In this document: piece after piece, positions 35,383 through 43,111 of the stretch
How positions within the stretch are numbered: the first letter of the stretch is position 1
How the letters are laid out: each line of letters opens with the position of its first letter
Assembly (NCBI GenBank): GCA_016177735.1
Contig: JACOUS010000014.1
Coordinates: forward strand, 124,001-188,000
From: Ignavibacteriales bacterium
GTDB lineage: Bacteria; Bacteroidota; Ignavibacteria; Ignavibacteriales; Melioribacteraceae
Length of the DNA stretch: 64,000 nt
Reading direction: 5' to 3'
Notes under the pieces: generated by a model
What the model was told of the DNA's origin: nothing
What the model saw: only the letters and a program-made list of their open reading frames with translations
Database searches by the model: none
Program-made: the position numbers and the translations under genes

Positions 35383-35601
35383 TTAAGAAGCTATTGCGAA
35401 GGATTTTACAGGCAAAGAATCTGATTCAAGTTTTTGCAAGTTGATAATTTTACTTGCATGGTCAATATCAATTCCTACTATCATCCCTGATTCATCAAAA
35501 TCAATTACAACTCCTTCGGCAACTTCTTTTGAATCAGCGCTTTTTTTCTCGGATAAATTTATGTACAAAGAATCTGTTTCAGGATAATAATTTAGTTTCA
35601 T
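35383..35601 (-). CDS. DUF2283 family small protein (antitoxin-like)
   Basis: This 72-residue acidic protein has the DUF2283 pattern: MKLNYYPETDSLYINLSEK, EVAEGVVIDFDESGMIVGIDIDHAS. I choose the ATG at 35601, which has GGAGAG six bases upstream and overlaps the TGA of the preceding gene (ATGA), implying coupled translation. DUF2283 proteins commonly follow small basic proteins in toxin-antitoxin-like pairs across many bacteria, but I know of no firm biochemical function, so the antitoxin role is inference. The pair lies between two copies of the aceF 3' end. Confidence 0.82.
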   Translation of the reverse strand: MKLNYYPETDSLYINLSEKKSADSKEVAEGVVIDFDESGMIVGIDIDHASKIINLQKLESDSLPVKSFAIAS

Positions 35602-35837
35602 TTCTCTCTCCATTCAAAATTTCGATCCGGGAAGGCATTATGTACGGTTTCGCCGTCACTAAGTGTAACTACCCGTAAATATTTTTTAATCTCATCTACA
35701 AAACCCCAGAAACGAATTCGATCATCTTGTTGAATCTCTTTCTTTAACGGGTTGCTCAATATTTCTAATATCCATTCCTCTTTTAAATAAGAACGTTTTG
35801 TCAAAACTTGTTCGCGAAAATATCTTGTTGCTTTCAC
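35598..35837 (-). CDS. Small DUF4258/RelE-like protein (toxin-like) partnered with DUF2283
   Basis: This 79-residue basic protein contains RYFREQVLTKRSYLKEEW, NPLKKEIQQDDRIRFWGF and the conserved-looking end KYLRVVTLSDGETVHNAFPD. This compact pattern recurs directly upstream of DUF2283 genes and resembles DUF4258 or RelE-fold toxins; the activity is not established. The start is uncertain. I use GTG at 35837; a TTG at 35885 would begin inside the aceF-proximal flank and read through a REP palindrome (35855-35880), giving an N-terminus (RRDVAYNVSN) that is only repeat sequence. The palindrome may have displaced the original start region. Confidence 0.68.
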   Translation of the reverse strand: MKATRYFREQVLTKRSYLKEEWILEILSNPLKKEIQQDDRIRFWGFVDEIKKYLRVVTLSDGETVHNAFPDRNFEWREK

Positions 35838-35854
35838 AATTATAAAATAGTTAT

Positions 35855-35880
35855 TAGAGACGTTGTATGCAACGTCTCTA
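35855..35880. repeat. REP-like palindrome between aceF and the toxin-like gene
   Basis: Perfect 11-bp arms TAGAGACGTTG / CAACGTCTCTA with loop TATG. It belongs to the same GAGAC...GTCTC family as the palindromes around the RAYT gene and lies 8 bp past the aceF stop codon. Confidence 0.85.
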
Positions 35881-35888
35881 CGCAAACA

Positions 35889-37574
35889 TTACCCTTCCAA
35901 GGAAAGAAGGAAAGGATTTTCGAGGGCATTGACGACCCACCTCAAAAATCTGATTGCATCGGCGCCGTCAATTATTCTGTGATCGTACGAAAGTGAAAGC
36001 GGCATCATCAAACGTGGCTCGAACTTGCCGTCGATGTAAACCGGTTCATACGAAGATTTTGAAACACCGAGTATTGCAACTTCCGGCGTATTTACAATAG
36101 GAGTGAAATATGTTCCGCCGATTCCGCCAAGATTGCTGATCGTAAAAGATCCGCCTTGCATATCTTCAAGCGAAAGTTTTTTATCGCGTGCTTTCTTTGA
36201 TATCCCGGCAAGCTCGACACTCAATTGTATAATATTTTTTCTGTCAACGTCACGAACTACCGGCACAAGCAAACCTCTATCGGTATCAACTGCAATCCCG
36301 ATGTTGTAAAATTTCTTGTAAACGATTTCGTTCTTTTCCATATCAACACTGCTGTTGAACTGCGGAAATACTTTCAGCGCAGAAGCAATAATTTTTAGAA
36401 GTACGGAAGTAACGGTAAGTTTTCCGCCGGCAGTTTCTACTTTTTTGCCGAACTGTTTGCGGAGATTTTCGAGTTCGGTAATATCTGCTTTATCAAATTG
36501 AGTAACGTGCGGAACGGTTGTCCACGCGTAAGATAAATGCCCGGCAGTTTTTCTGCGGATATTACTCATTTGCTGACGGTCTATTGCACCCCACTTTGAA
36601 AAATCAGGGAGTGCTTCGTGCGGAATTCCAACTGTACCGGTAGGAACAATTCCTTTTTGTATCTGCTCGTTTAACGCCTTTGCAAATGATTTAACATCTT
36701 CGATCGAAATTCTTCCGTTCGGTCCGCTGCCCTTCACTTGATTAACATCAATTCCAATCTCGCGGGCAAATTTTCTTACCGATGGCGCCGCCGGCACAAC
36801 TGTTTTAACAATATCCTTCGGCAAGTTTACTAACTGCGGCATGTGTGTGTGTTCTCTCTTTGTTTCAGGCTGCAAGTTGAAAGTTACATGTTCTTTCTTT
36901 TCTTCAACTTGAACTTCGTCCTTTGCACTTCGTACCTCGTACTTCCGTTCCGTCTCACGCACCACTGTTGTTTCCAAAACCACGGCTACTTGTCCGATCG
37001 CAGCTTTATCACCTTCTTTAACTTTTACTTCTTTAACAACACCGCCAACTTCAGTCGGAACTTCTACAGTTGCTTTGTCGGTTTCAATCTCAAGGATAAT
37101 TTGATCGGCTTCCAGTTTATCGCCGGGCTTCGCCAGAACTTTTGTGATTTGTGCAGAAGTAATATTTTCACCAAGCGCCGGAATTTTGAATTCGTAAATG
37201 TTTGTTGTTAGCTGCTTGTTGCTCGTTGTAAGTTGTTCTGTTTTTACTTGTTCCACTTTTTGTCTCGCTTCTTGCGTCTCATGTCTTACATCTTCTGTCT
37301 TCTCCGTAAGGAGTCCTTCGGACTGAACACTTTCCCCATTCACTTCAACACTAATCACCGGCTCACCAACTTGAGCTTTCGTTCCTTCTTTCACAAAAAC
37401 TTTTGTAACCAATCCCGCTACTTCGGATGGCACTTCAACAGTAGCTTTGTCTGTTTCGATCTCAACTACAATTTGATCGACTTCGATTTTATCACCTGCT
37501 TTCACATGTACTTTGATAATATCAGCATTGTTTATGTTTTCGCCGAGATGCGGCAATTTAAAATCTACAATCAT
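35889..37574 (-). CDS. aceF: Dihydrolipoyl acetyltransferase, E2 of pyruvate dehydrogenase
   Basis: This 561-residue core subunit transfers acetyl groups to CoA. Two lipoyl domains (1-80 and 127-202) carry the lipoyl lysines Lys43 and Lys167 in ETDKATVEVP. A peripheral-subunit-binding domain (about 265-297, SVRKFAREIGIDVNQVKGSGPNGRI) and the catalytic domain (about 335-561) follow, with HRIIDG near the C-terminus. The two linkers (81-126 and 203-248) are not the usual Ala/Pro-rich type: they are charged (TEKTEDVRHETQEARQKVEQ; RKYEVRSAKDEVQVEEKKEH) and their DNA consists of word-like repeats and small palindromes also found between genes. It follows aceE by 114 bases. The 3' end is duplicated at 35268-35363. 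Confidence 0.95.
   Translation of the reverse strand: MIVDFKLPHLGENINNADIIKVHVKAGDKIEVDQIVVEIETDKATVEVPSEVAGLVTKVFVKEGTKAQVGEPVISVEVNGESVQSEGLLTEKTEDVRHETQEARQKVEQVKTEQLTTSNKQLTTNIYEFKIPALGENITSAQITKVLAKPGDKLEADQIILEIETDKATVEVPTEVGGVVKEVKVKEGDKAAIGQVAVVLETTVVRETERKYEVRSAKDEVQVEEKKEHVTFNLQPETKREHTHMPQLVNLPKDIVKTVVPAAPSVRKFAREIGIDVNQVKGSGPNGRISIEDVKSFAKALNEQIQKGIVPTGTVGIPHEALPDFSKWGAIDRQQMSNIRRKTAGHLSYAWTTVPHVTQFDKADITELENLRKQFGKKVETAGGKLTVTSVLLKIIASALKVFPQFNSSVDMEKNEIVYKKFYNIGIAVDTDRGLLVPVVRDVDRKNIIQLSVELAGISKKARDKKLSLEDMQGGSFTISNLGGIGGTYFTPIVNTPEVAILGVSKSSYEPVYIDGKFEPRLMMPLSLSYDHRIIDGADAIRFLRWVVNALENPFLLSLEG
36927..36944. repeat. Dispersed repeat word inside the second aceF linker
   Basis: ACTTCGTACCTCGTACTT, differing at one base from the intergenic word at 19229-19246. 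It is part of a run of similar words (CTTCGTCCTTTGCACTTCG) encoding the linker. Confidence 0.65.
37302..37324. repeat. Tandem small palindromes inside the first aceF linker
   Basis: CTCC-GTAA-GGAG (37302-37312 region) and AGTCC-TTC-GGACT (37312-37324) are read in frame as part of QSEGLLTEKTED. Confidence 0.55.
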
Positions 37575-37602
37575 TTTTTCCTCACTAAATTCTGAGTCAT
37601 CC

Positions 37603-37670
37603 CGACTTGTCAGGGTGGCGAAGAATCTCTAACTCAATTAAGTAAGAGACCTTTCCTCCCGATAGAACCG
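37603..37670. repeat. Palindromic words between aceE and aceF
   Basis: The 114-bp spacer includes CCCG-ATAGAAC-CGGG (37656-37670) and CCCGACTTGTCAGGG (37604-37618). These match the CCCGACC...TCGGG type of word at 57874-57891. No T-run suggests a terminator, so read-through into aceF is expected. Confidence 0.5.
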
Positions 37671-37688
37671 GGATTCAGGGTTAACGAA

Positions 37689-40385
37689 TTAAGAACGTGC
37701 CGGGTTTGCTTTCTCCGGATTAATACCCAAATCTTTTTGTGCTTTCTTCAAAACATCTGCTTTGAGTTTGCCTTCTTTGAACAACGAATACAAAGTTGCA
37801 TAAACGATATGCTTCGCATCCACTTCAAAGAAATCTCTGAGTGCAGTTCTTCCCTCGCTTCTTCCAAATCCGTAAGTACCGAGCGAATGCAATGTACCCG
37901 GCAGCCATTTGGCGAGTGCATCTTTCATAATTTGTACATAATCCGAAGCCGCCACGAATACGCCGCTTTCACCTTTTGTAATCTCAGCGATGTACGGAAC
38001 TTTCGGTTCTTTATCGGGATGGAACATATTCCATCTCTCGGCTTCTTGTGCATCGAGATGCAGATTTTTATAACTCGTTACGCTCCAAATATCTGCTGCT
38101 ACTTTATAATCTTTTTCAAGAATATCTGCCGCTTTAATTACCTCATTCAAAATTGTTCCGCTTCCTAACAAGTGAGCTTTCAACTTTGCATCTTTTGCAT
38201 TGCCTTTTCCGGAAAGAGTTGAACTGCGGAATTTGTACATTCCTTTCAGTATTCCTTCTTTCACACCTTTGGGCATCGGCGGCTGTGCATAATTTTCATT
38301 CATTATTGTAATGTAATAGAAAACATCTTCCTTCTTTTCGTACATGCGGTAAATGCCATCGCGGATAATTACAGCAAGTTCGTATGCAAATGCGGGATCG
38401 TAGGCAGCAAGATTCGGAACCGGGTATGCAAGCAGATGACTATTGCCGTCTTGATGCTGCAAACCTTCGCCGGCAAGTGTTGTTCTTCCGGCTGTAGCAC
38501 CAAACAAAAATCCCTTACAACGCAAATCACCGGCAGCCCAAACGAGATCACCGACTCTCTGCATTCCGAACATCGAATAAAAAGTAAAGAAAGGAATTGT
38601 GTTGATTCCATGAACTGCGTAAGACGTACCGGCAGAAATGAATGAGGACATCGAACCGGCTTCTGTAATTCCTTCTTCAAGTATTTGCCCGTTCTTCGCT
38701 TCTTTGTAATAAAGCAAACTATCTTTGTCAACCGGTTCGTAAAGTTGACCGGTGTGCGCATAAATTCCAATTTGTCTGAAGAGTGCTTCCATTCCGAAAG
38801 TACGCGCTTCATCGGGAACTATCGGCACAATCAAATGACCGATCTCTTTATCGCGCAAAAGTTTTGCAAGTATGCGGACGTAAACCATCGTAGTGGAAAC
38901 TTCGCGCCCTTCCGTTCCGGCATAAAATTCTTCGAACAATTCTTCCGAAGGAGTTTTTAAAGCCGGTGCCGTAACAACTCTTTTGGGAAGATATCCGCCA
39001 AGTTCTTTTCTTCTTTCTTTCAAATATCTTATTTCGGGAGAATCTTCCGGCGGACGATAGAACGGCGCTTTCACTACTTCTTCATCGCTAATCGGAATTG
39101 AGAAGCGTGTTCTAAATTCTTTCAGTTCATCTTCGTTTAATTTTTTTTGTGAGTGAGTGATGTTCTTCCCTTCGCCGGCTTCGCCGAGCCCGTAACCTTT
39201 TACGGTTTTAGCAAGAATAACAGTTGGTGCGTCTTTGTGTTCAACTGCGTCTTTAAAAGCGGCATAAACTTTTTCGGGATCGTGACCGCCGCGTTTCATT
39301 TTCTCCAATTGCTCGTCTGTATATTTTTCAACAAGCTTCAAAAGTTCGGGGTACTTCCCAAAAAAATGTTCGCGGATATATTTGCCGTCGCGAGTTACAT
39401 AATTTTGGGATTCACCGTCAATACTTTCATTCATTCTTTTAACAAGCATTCCGCTTTTATCTGCATCCAAAAGAGGGTCCCAATCACCACCCCAAACAAC
39501 TTTGATAACATTCCATCCGGCACCGCGGAAAATTGCTTCAAGTTCCTGGATAATATTTCCGTTACCGCGTACCGGTCCATCCAATCTTTGCAAATTGCAG
39601 TTGATAACAAAAATTAAGTTGTCAAGTTTTTCGCGGGCGGCAAGTGTAATTGCACCGAGTGTCTCGGGTTCATCTGTTTCGCCGTCGCCGAGAAATGCCC
39701 AAACTTTTTGATCGCCCGGTTGTTTCAAACTGCGGTCTTCAAGATATCTGCTGAAGCGTGCTTGATAAATTGCTTGTATCGGTCCGAGCCCCATTGATAC
39801 GGTAGGAAATTCCCAAAAATCCGGCATAAGCCACGGATGTGGATACGATGAAAGTCCGCCGCCGGGTTTTAATTCTCTTCTAAAATTTTGGAGTTGTTCT
39901 TTTGTTAATCTACCTTCAAGAAAAGCGCGTGCATACATTCCCGGTGCCGCGTGACCTTGAAAATAAATTATATCGCCGTCGCGGTTGCCGTCTTTGCCGC
40001 GGAAAAAATGATTGAAACCGATCTCGTACAAAGTTGCGGCAGATGCATAAGTTGAAATATGTCCACCTATTCCGTTTTCCTCTTTGTTGGCGCGGACAAC
40101 CATTGCCATTGCGTTCCAGCGTATCAAACTTTTGATGCGGCGTTCAATTTCCCTTCCGCCCGGAAACGGCGGCTGATTTTCTTTGGGTATTGTATTTATG
40201 TGAGGGGTGTTTGCAGTAAATGGAATTTCAACACCGGCTTGCTGTGCATAAGTATCCAGATTATGCAGTAACTCTTTTACTTTTTCGGGTCCGCCGGATT
40301 GAAGCACATACTCAAGCGACTCAAGCCACTCTTTCAGCTCTACTTCTTCAAGTTCTGCCAATCCATTGTTTTTGTTATCGTTCAT
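37689..40385 (-). CDS. aceE: Pyruvate dehydrogenase E1, homodimeric type
   Basis: This 898-residue thiamine-diphosphate enzyme decarboxylates pyruvate and reductively acetylates E2. It is the single-chain homodimeric AceE form, rather than the alpha/beta form. Seen are the N-terminal [20 protein letters not shown] and [19 protein letters not shown], the TPP motif [10 protein letters not shown] ... [14 protein letters not shown] (about residues 230-270), then [10 protein letters not shown], the transketolase-like central domain ([19 protein letters not shown]) and the C-terminal domain ([21 protein letters not shown]). AAGGATTAAGC precedes the ATG. It heads the aceE-aceF operon; lpdA is separate. 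The length is normal. Confidence 0.97.
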   Translation of the reverse strand: MNDNKNNGLAELEEVELKEWLESLEYVLQSGGPEKVKELLHNLDTYAQQAGVEIPFTANTPHINTIPKENQPPFPGGREIERRIKSLIRWNAMAMVVRANKEENGIGGHISTYASAATLYEIGFNHFFRGKDGNRDGDIIYFQGHAAPGMYARAFLEGRLTKEQLQNFRRELKPGGGLSSYPHPWLMPDFWEFPTVSMGLGPIQAIYQARFSRYLEDRSLKQPGDQKVWAFLGDGETDEPETLGAITLAAREKLDNLIFVINCNLQRLDGPVRGNGNIIQELEAIFRGAGWNVIKVVWGGDWDPLLDADKSGMLVKRMNESIDGESQNYVTRDGKYIREHFFGKYPELLKLVEKYTDEQLEKMKRGGHDPEKVYAAFKDAVEHKDAPTVILAKTVKGYGLGEAGEGKNITHSQKKLNEDELKEFRTRFSIPISDEEVVKAPFYRPPEDSPEIRYLKERRKELGGYLPKRVVTAPALKTPSEELFEEFYAGTEGREVSTTMVYVRILAKLLRDKEIGHLIVPIVPDEARTFGMEALFRQIGIYAHTGQLYEPVDKDSLLYYKEAKNGQILEEGITEAGSMSSFISAGTSYAVHGINTIPFFTFYSMFGMQRVGDLVWAAGDLRCKGFLFGATAGRTTLAGEGLQHQDGNSHLLAYPVPNLAAYDPAFAYELAVIIRDGIYRMYEKKEDVFYYITIMNENYAQPPMPKGVKEGILKGMYKFRSSTLSGKGNAKDAKLKAHLLGSGTILNEVIKAADILEKDYKVAADIWSVTSYKNLHLDAQEAERWNMFHPDKEPKVPYIAEITKGESGVFVAASDYVQIMKDALAKWLPGTLHSLGTYGFGRSEGRTALRDFFEVDAKHIVYATLYSLFKEGKLKADVLKKAQKDLGINPEKANPARS

Positions 40386-40628
40386 TTTGCTTAATCCTTG
40401 TTTACGATTATATATAATAAGTTACGATGTATTTTTTTTCTTTAATACGGCACTTAAATTTAAGAAATCCCTCGATTGAATTCTATAATCTGTCCGATAA
40501 AGAACAAACACAAAGATTTCTTACCACGAAAGCACAAGCTTGGTAATCACTTTCCAAACCATACTGAACAATTCTATAAAAGATATTTTCATATCTCTAA
40601 TTTATACGTACAAGGAATGAGGATTACG

Positions 40629-41354
40629 CTATTCAACTATCACCTTTTTGTAGAGGAATGTAAATACTTTGTTATCAACATGTATTGAAAATTTTAGAAG
40701 TTCTGCTCTTTTATCCAACGGGACAAATATTAAACCGCCAACCGAATCGTTTGGATACAAATCTGTAATTCTCATAACTTCATTTTTCCAAAATTCTTTT
40801 TGGGATTTATGCTCTCTCATTGAAGCATCATAATCCATTTCTTCATTAACCTGGTTATCTGCCCACACTGCTACATCGCGCGATACTTGATTAACATCAT
40901 TTTCTTCATTCTTATCAGTTAAATCCACAACCAGACTTACTAATGCAAGGGTTGCATTAAGTCCGGTTAAAACTGAATGTTCTGTTTTTCTATTCTCCAT
41001 ATCTTGATTAATCTTATTGATTTGTTTTTCGGGGTCCAATGCATAAAGGCGTTTGAAATACGGCTCGACTGAAATCAAATCTTTTTTCATTGCATCAACG
41101 TAAAAATCTTTTGGTTCAACCAATATTTTGTTTCCGGACTTATTCTCAAAATGCACATAAAACACAACCTGCTCGCCGCTGTAACTATCTACTTCAACGG
41201 AGACCCCTATTTTATCGTCTTCTTTCGTTACAATTTCTCTTCCTTTATAATAATCTTTCTCCTCAAGGGTTTCTAATTTTACAATTTGTGTTGCACACCC
41301 GTAAATTGTTAACGCTATTAAAACGAAACAAGCTGCAATAATTTTCTTTTTCAT
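40629..41354 (-). CDS. Lipoprotein of unknown function
   Basis: This 241-residue protein has a lipoprotein signal peptide, KKKIIAACFVLIALTIYGC, with the lipobox Cys at 20. The mature part has a beta-rich domain in the first half (GVSVEVDSYSGEQVVFYVHFENKSGNKILVEPKDF) and a helical, charged middle. A second hydrophobic patch (LTGLNATLALVSLVVDLTD) could be a buried helix or a membrane-associated segment. I do not recognise the family. It stands alone, with about 240 bp on the aceE side and 427 bp on the other. Confidence 0.7.
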   Translation of the reverse strand: MKKKIIAACFVLIALTIYGCATQIVKLETLEEKDYYKGREIVTKEDDKIGVSVEVDSYSGEQVVFYVHFENKSGNKILVEPKDFYVDAMKKDLISVEPYFKRLYALDPEKQINKINQDMENRKTEHSVLTGLNATLALVSLVVDLTDKNEENDVNQVSRDVAVWADNQVNEEMDYDASMREHKSQKEFWKNEVMRITDLYPNDSVGGLIFVPLDKRAELLKFSIHVDNKVFTFLYKKVIVE

Positions 41355-41781
41355 TTTGTATTCCTCGAATTATTTCGATCGATTGTCCCAACTTAAGTGC
41401 CAACAGAAAAGACACAAATCGAAATAGATTCTGAGGAAAAGAATAAGGGGTATGCTGCTCTGTAGCAATTTTTAATTATTACGTATAATTTTTTGAACAG
41501 AAACCGGAGAATAAACAATCAACTTTTTTTGCTGCCGTCAGCTCCTTCTGCTGCACGAATATTGTATCCATTTACTTCCACGAACGCAAATTCTCTAAGT
41601 CCGTAGAGATTAATTATCAATTACAACTCAAAATTTAACCGGTTAGTTCAAAAAAAATTTATTTGAGGAACTTGCAGAGCTGCCCTGAGTTATAATCACC
41701 GCTCATCTAAAAAAATTTACAGATGAAAAATTTATTTTACTGCTCGACAAATTAATTCATCAAAAATAATAAGGGGGAATA
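41355..41781. other. 427-bp intergenic region without a recognised gene
   Basis: AT-rich. It holds the divergent promoter space for the lipoprotein and the serine hydrolase. I see a TAACCGGTTA palindrome near 41637-41646 and otherwise no convincing gene, RNA or repeat. Confidence 0.5.
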
Positions 41782-43011
41782 ATGCATAGATCAAATCCAG
41801 GATACACAATCAAAAACTATTTCTTTTCGATTATAACAGCTTTCACTTTTCTCTTATACGGTTGCAGCGACAACGCAACAGAACCAAACACAAACTCTAA
41901 CGAAGAATTAAAAAAAGAATTACAAACACTTTTAGACAGCACGGTAAGTTCCGATAACGCAATTCACAATGCCGTTCTTTTGGTTGATGCACCTGATATT
42001 AATTTCAAATGGAAAGGTGCTTCGGGAATTGCAAATCCCCAAACACAACTTAAAATGGAACCGAACGATCAATTCCGCATTGCGAGTCTCGGCAAAATGA
42101 CTCTTGCAGTATTAACAATGAAATTAATCGAAGAAGACCGGTTCAAATTGGATGACTTCATTTTTCATTATCTGCCCGGCAGCATTATGAACCGGCTGCA
42201 CATCTTTCAAGGGAAAGATTACAGCAATCAAATTACAATTCGGCAATTACTAAACCACACTTCGGGTTTGCCGGATTATATTGAGGACGGAAACAGAGAT
42301 GCAAAAGGCGCAACGGATTTTATGAATTTATTAAAGAGCGAGCCAAATAAATTTTGGAAACCGGAAGAGACAATCGAATATACAAAACAAAATCTACCAC
42401 CACACTTTGCACCGGGGAACGGTTTTCACTACGGCGATACGAATTATCAGTTATTGGGTTTGATCTTACAAAATATTACCGGCAAAAAACTAAACATACT
42501 TTACCGCGAAAAATTATTCACTCCTTTGGGGATGAATCATACTTACATGGAATATTACGATGATCCGATGCCAAGTATTGCCGGACGAAATTTATCACAT
42601 GTCTATTTTGATGCTGACAATTACACCGACTGGATCAGCAACTCTGCAGATTGGGCTGGCGGCGGAATTATCAGTACAACAGAAGATTTAAACCGGTTCA
42701 TGCGCGCTTTTGTTAACAATGAAATTTTTCGGAGCCCGCAAACAAAACAATTGATGCTGAACTGGCAGAACGAAAGCGAAGCCGGATTGTACTACGGGTT
42801 CGGAATTGTACGAATAAATTTCAGTGAATTCGGCTTGACCGAGATAGGGGAAATTTACGGACACGATGGTTTCCCGCAGTCGTTCATGTTTTATGTGCCA
42901 AAACAAAATGTAACAATAGCTGGAACTCTAAATCAAGCTGTAAGCGAAAACAATTTCATGGAGCTTGTTCTTACGGTAATAAGTTTATTGGCGGCATCGG
43001 ATCAGCATTAA
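41782..43011 (+). CDS. Lipid-anchored serine hydrolase, class C beta-lactamase fold
   Basis: This 409-residue protein has a signal peptide ending in the lipobox LLYGC (Cys28). The beta-lactamase/transpeptidase-like domain has the catalytic SxxK tetrad Ser102-Leu-Gly-Lys105 (RIASLGKM), the second motif in HYGDTNYQLLG (Tyr-x-Asp rather than the more usual Tyr-x-Asn), the helix LLNHTSGLPDY and a C-terminal GHDGF (the HxG third motif). Such proteins are usually D-amino peptidases, esterases or penicillin-binding relatives; a true beta-lactamase is less likely. GGGGGAAT precedes the ATG. The next gene is a TonB-dependent receptor 100 bp downstream. Confidence 0.85.
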   Translation: MHRSNPGYTIKNYFFSIITAFTFLLYGCSDNATEPNTNSNEELKKELQTLLDSTVSSDNAIHNAVLLVDAPDINFKWKGASGIANPQTQLKMEPNDQFRIASLGKMTLAVLTMKLIEEDRFKLDDFIFHYLPGSIMNRLHIFQGKDYSNQITIRQLLNHTSGLPDYIEDGNRDAKGATDFMNLLKSEPNKFWKPEETIEYTKQNLPPHFAPGNGFHYGDTNYQLLGLILQNITGKKLNILYREKLFTPLGMNHTYMEYYDDPMPSIAGRNLSHVYFDADNYTDWISNSADWAGGGIISTTEDLNRFMRAFVNNEIFRSPQTKQLMLNWQNESEAGLYYGFGIVRINFSEFGLTEIGEIYGHDGFPQSFMFYVPKQNVTIAGTLNQAVSENNFMELVLTVISLLAASDQH

Positions 43012-43111
43012 TAGCATGTTAAGGCAAACAATAGAACCAACATTCGTCATGTTCGTCATAATGCTTGCTAATCTTAAAGATATATTATCACTATAAAAAA
43101 GAGAGGGGGAC

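Noticed and set aside
35238-35444. Rightward frame after the RAYT gene, similar to a frame at 35808-35996
   Set aside because: The similarity is only the complementary strand of the duplicated aceF 3' end; neither frame is a real gene.
41782-43011. True beta-lactamase resistance gene
   Set aside because: It has the fold and SxxK motif but a lipobox and altered second motif; this broad family is mostly esterases and peptidases.
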